Shown here: positions 61,747 to 64,000 of the stretch, piece after piece
How the letters are laid out: each line of letters starts with the position of its first letter
Numbering within the stretch: the stretch's first letter is position 1
DNA from: Terriglobus tenax
GTDB lineage: Bacteria; Acidobacteriota; Terriglobia; Terriglobales; Acidobacteriaceae
Length of the DNA: 64,000 nucleotides
Direction: 5' to 3'
Assembly (NCBI RefSeq): GCF_025685395.1
Contig: NZ_JAGSYA010000003.1
Location: forward strand, 992,001 to 1,056,000
The notes under the pieces: generated by a model
What the model was told of the DNA's origin: nothing
Databases searched by the model: none
Seen by the model: only the letters and a program-made list of their open reading frames with translations
Translations under genes and position numbers: made by a program

Positions 61747-62616
61747 ATGAGAGGAACATTGCAAACTATGTCTCATGTCAGTAACCAGAGTGAACAGTCT
61801 CTTGAGATTCTCTCCACGGCCAGGATGCCTGATGTGACGCCAAATCGTTTCAGTGTTTTCCTGCTTTACGCATCCTTTGCTGTTCTATTCGGCTTGCTAA
61901 GCCCCATTTATTACCTGAACCGGTGGGACTTCAAGCGTAAAACCAGGAAGAATCCTTTCTACACAAGTGTGATCGTCAGGCTGCTCGAGCGGTATCCCAT
62001 CCTGTATGAAGTGGCGATGTTTGCGCAGAATTTCCCCATTCCACATCACGTATATAAGGCATTGCCGAATTTTTCCGGCGATGTGCTGCAGGTGGGTTGC
62101 GGAACAGGTTTGTTGAACAAGCAATTGCGTAGCCGCACCGATATCAGGTTCACGAACTTCGATCCAAATGGTCATTCTTTGAAAACCGGCATGAGGTTGA
62201 AGAGGTTTTCGACATGCGTGCAAGGCTATATCGACAAAGGAACCCCGTTTCCGGACGAGTCATTTGACGTGGTTCTTTTTGCGAGGAGCTTTCATCACGT
62301 ACGCCAGCATCGCAAGGCATTTCAGGAATGCTCCCGGGTCTTGAGACCCGGAGGGGTGATTCTTGTTGTAGACCCGGTGATCCTGGAGAGTCGAGCCGAG
62401 GAGTTCTCAAACGGATACATGGCGAATTCCTCGATTGATGGAGTGATCTGGCGATTTACGCAGAGATCGTTTGAGAAGCATGTATCCCAGGTTCTTCCGG
62501 ATTCGCTGAAACTGGTATCTGTGAATTGTGTCCGGCAGTTGCACGTGACGAACTACAATCTCTTCGTGCCGCAGACCGATGTCATCGCGGTTATAGAGAA
62601 ACAAAGGGTTCCATGA
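61747..62616 (+). CDS. Membrane-associated class I methyltransferase
   Basis: The 289-residue protein has an N-terminal hydrophobic segment (FSVFLLYASFAVLFGLLSPIYY). A methyltransferase core follows: VLQVGCGTGLLNKQL as motif I, DIRFTNFDPNG as motif II, FDVVLFARSFHHVRQHRKAFQECSRVLRPGGVIL. This SAM-binding sequence is intact. The hydrophobic N terminus suggests a membrane-bound enzyme or a lipid-linked substrate. The start is uncertain: ATG at 61747 lacks a clear site and a later ATG (61768) is also possible. It lies 28 nt after the ATP-grasp gene. Confidence 0.8.
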   Translation: MRGTLQTMSHVSNQSEQSLEILSTARMPDVTPNRFSVFLLYASFAVLFGLLSPIYYLNRWDFKRKTRKNPFYTSVIVRLLERYPILYEVAMFAQNFPIPHHVYKALPNFSGDVLQVGCGTGLLNKQLRSRTDIRFTNFDPNGHSLKTGMRLKRFSTCVQGYIDKGTPFPDESFDVVLFARSFHHVRQHRKAFQECSRVLRPGGVILVVDPVILESRAEEFSNGYMANSSIDGVIWRFTQRSFEKHVSQVLPDSLKLVSVNCVRQLHVTNYNLFVPQTDVIAVIEKQRVP

Positions 62617-62716
62617 TCTTCTTCGATCCAGGCCTTGCTGGACCAAAGGTTATTGAGCAGGCAGCTTTAGAAATCATCTCCGTTCTATTGGAAGGGGGCT
62701 AGAGATCGAGCATTCT

Positions 62717-63853
62717 TTGCACACCCGGACCTCTTCAGGCCCTGTTACCGTGCTCTGTTCCGGGTTCGGACTGGGGTTCTATATTCCTGGGATTCTGATC
62801 CGCAACCATCTCCGCAGCCTGGATGTTCCGGCTCGGTCGGAGGTCTTCGAGAGCCTGATCGAAGAGTCGAAGCTGAGCGCGGTTGATAGAACCCGGGATG
62901 CGTATGCGAAAGACTTCAAAGTCGCGCTTGCTTCGCAACGCATCCCCAACGATATCCGCAATAACATTGATTCGGAACGTTTGCGTTCGACACTTGCGCG
63001 ATGGCATGCGGAAGATCGACGGAGCTTTATATGCCTGTCGGGACACTGGGTACATGTTCTGGACATTTATCGCCAGCAACGCCCGGATGTCGAGCTGTTA
63101 GTCGATCTGCTGCATCTGGATGCGGATGACTCCCCCTCGTGGAAGCAGGTGCGAAAGCTTGTGCCGAACTATGAAGCTCCTTACCGGGTGGTGCAGCTAT
63201 ACGACGTGGGCGCAATGCAGATCAATTACAGGGTCAATACCAGCACGGTTCCTGCACTGCCGTTTGACAAGCGAAATCGCAGGCTGGTTGTTCACGGTGG
63301 CGGATGGGGCATTGGCACCTACAGGGATCGCGTTGCAGAATTGGAGTCCGCGGGTTTTGCGCTGGACATGGTGAGCTACGGACCGCAAGTGCCAGATCCG
63401 GATGCCACGAGCCGCCGCCGCTACTTCTCCGAAGATCCGTTTTGGAGACCCTGGCATCTGGAAACTGGTGGTGACTGCGGATTCCCTCCGCCCGGAATAC
63501 TTAGCACCGGCCTGGACGAGACACGTATTTCGGTTCAAAGTGGTTCGCATGGCCTGTACGAACTGATTCGAAGTGCATCTGCCATTGTCAGTAAGCCGGG
63601 AGCTGGAACGTTGATTGACTCTCTGGGTTCATGTACCCCGCTGGTGATGCTGGAGCCTTTTGGTGCGCACGAAGAAGCCAATGCAAACGTGTGGTCTGCA
63701 CAGGGATTTGGTATTTCTTACCGCGATTGGGCTGCTGCCGGCTATGCGAACTCCATTCTGGAGACGATGCATTCCCGGTTGATGGAGCGTAAAGAGCGTA
63801 TCGCGGAGTACGTATCAACATTGATCGAAGATATGCAGGAGGTCGCGCAATGA
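62717..63853 (+). CDS. GT28-like (MurG/UGT-type) glycosyltransferase
   Basis: The 378-residue protein has a GT-B fold with N-terminal glycine-rich loop VLCSGFGLGFYIPGILIR. The C-terminal donor motif is VSKPGAGTLIDSLGSCTPLVMLEPFGAHEEANANVW, as in UDP-glycosyltransferases. A second phrase LVVHGGGWGIGTYRDRV also fits GT28. It starts at a TTG with a weak site; the stop overlaps the start of the radical SAM gene by ATGA, so the two are coupled. Donor and acceptor are unknown. Confidence 0.75.
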   Translation: MHTRTSSGPVTVLCSGFGLGFYIPGILIRNHLRSLDVPARSEVFESLIEESKLSAVDRTRDAYAKDFKVALASQRIPNDIRNNIDSERLRSTLARWHAEDRRSFICLSGHWVHVLDIYRQQRPDVELLVDLLHLDADDSPSWKQVRKLVPNYEAPYRVVQLYDVGAMQINYRVNTSTVPALPFDKRNRRLVVHGGGWGIGTYRDRVAELESAGFALDMVSYGPQVPDPDATSRRRYFSEDPFWRPWHLETGGDCGFPPPGILSTGLDETRISVQSGSHGLYELIRSASAIVSKPGAGTLIDSLGSCTPLVMLEPFGAHEEANANVWSAQGFGISYRDWAAAGYANSILETMHSRLMERKERIAEYVSTLIEDMQEVAQ

Positions 63854-64000
63854 GCGATGGAGTCGTTTCGTCGAGTGCCCTGAACTCTCCACTTCCTCGC
63901 TGGATCTTTCTTCAGCTGCTGGAGCACTGCAACCTGCGGTGCCACATGTGCTACGAATGGGGCGATTCGGGAGCTTACAGGGAAAAGACGTCGCTGAAGA
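63850..64000 (+). CDS. Radical SAM enzyme (5' part, cut by the window edge)
   Basis: The 50 visible residues show the radical SAM motif CxxxCxxC as CNLRCHMC (Cys 27, 31, 34) in LQLLEHCNLRCHMCYEW, where the Fe-S cluster binds S-adenosylmethionine. The style of the motif and the Trp following resemble SPASM/twitch enzymes of RiPP and sugar-modification pathways, but the rest is outside the window, so subfamily cannot be assigned. The ATG overlaps the previous stop (ATGA), indicating coupled translation with the GT28-like gene. Confidence 0.8.
   Translation, partial: MSDGVVSSSALNSPLPRWIFLQLLEHCNLRCHMCYEWGDSGAYREKTSLK

Noticed and set aside
1-64000. CRISPR arrays
   Set aside because: No regularly spaced repeats with unique spacers were seen; the only short repeats are the TGGGAACA clusters and the att copies.

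Overview
The window looks like a chromosomal segment of an Acidobacteriota bacterium, probably family Acidobacteriaceae (Terriglobus/Granulicella/Edaphobacter relatives). The main clues are a TIGR03435-type soil protein, an Oar-like TonB-dependent receptor with an N-terminal carboxypeptidase-regulatory domain, a winged-helix plus TPR membrane regulator, and IPT/TIG-repeat and FG-GAP secreted proteins. This is inferred from gene families, not from a marker gene. No rRNA, complete tRNA or CRISPR array is visible.

Layout. (1) 1-4335, minus strand: part of a lasso-peptide locus with a cyclase cut by the left edge, a B2 leader peptidase, a PqqD-like B1/RRE protein, an unusual aminoglycoside-phosphotransferase-like kinase and a 520-residue protein with two S24-like regions. 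No precursor peptide was found. (2) 4917-15418: an HD-GYP protein, then a copper-handling operon (multicopper oxidase, TolC-like protein, cytochrome c, small Met/His-rich proteins) flanked by two paralogous HxlR regulators. Next come a DsbA-like/MBL-like/SnoaL-like operon and a quinone oxidoreductase/Rrf2 pair, both with candidate palindromic operators. (3) 15614-18240: a small integrated element bounded by two copies of a tRNA 3' end. It carries a SieB-like superinfection-exclusion protein and a membrane coiled-coil protein, with an N-truncated integrase just outside. (4) 18228-25908: a winged-helix/TPR regulator, an IPT-repeat lipoprotein and two cupins. (5) 26161-38012: two penicillin-acylase-family enzymes around an Oar-like receptor, one acylase being fused to an FG-GAP domain, then a LysR/EamA pair and gene remnants.

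(6) 38112-40811: a PepSY-like membrane protein with a two-component system. (7) 41175-46389: a type III polyketide synthase locus with a methyltransferase, flavoprotein oxidoreductase, DUF2306 membrane protein and YceI lipid-binding protein. (8) 46598-64000: a TIGR03435 protein, then a large biosynthetic region with an ABC exporter, sugar-nucleotide dehydrogenase-like protein, seven glycosyltransferase-like genes, three methyltransferases, a luciferase-like monooxygenase, a free-standing acyl carrier protein translationally coupled to an ATP-grasp ligase, and a radical SAM enzyme cut by the right edge. Together these suggest a glycosylated, carrier-protein-dependent natural product or surface glycoconjugate of unknown type.

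Start sites were chosen from visible Shine-Dalgarno sequences and family alignments recalled from memory. Family assignments come from motif reading alone, without database searches.
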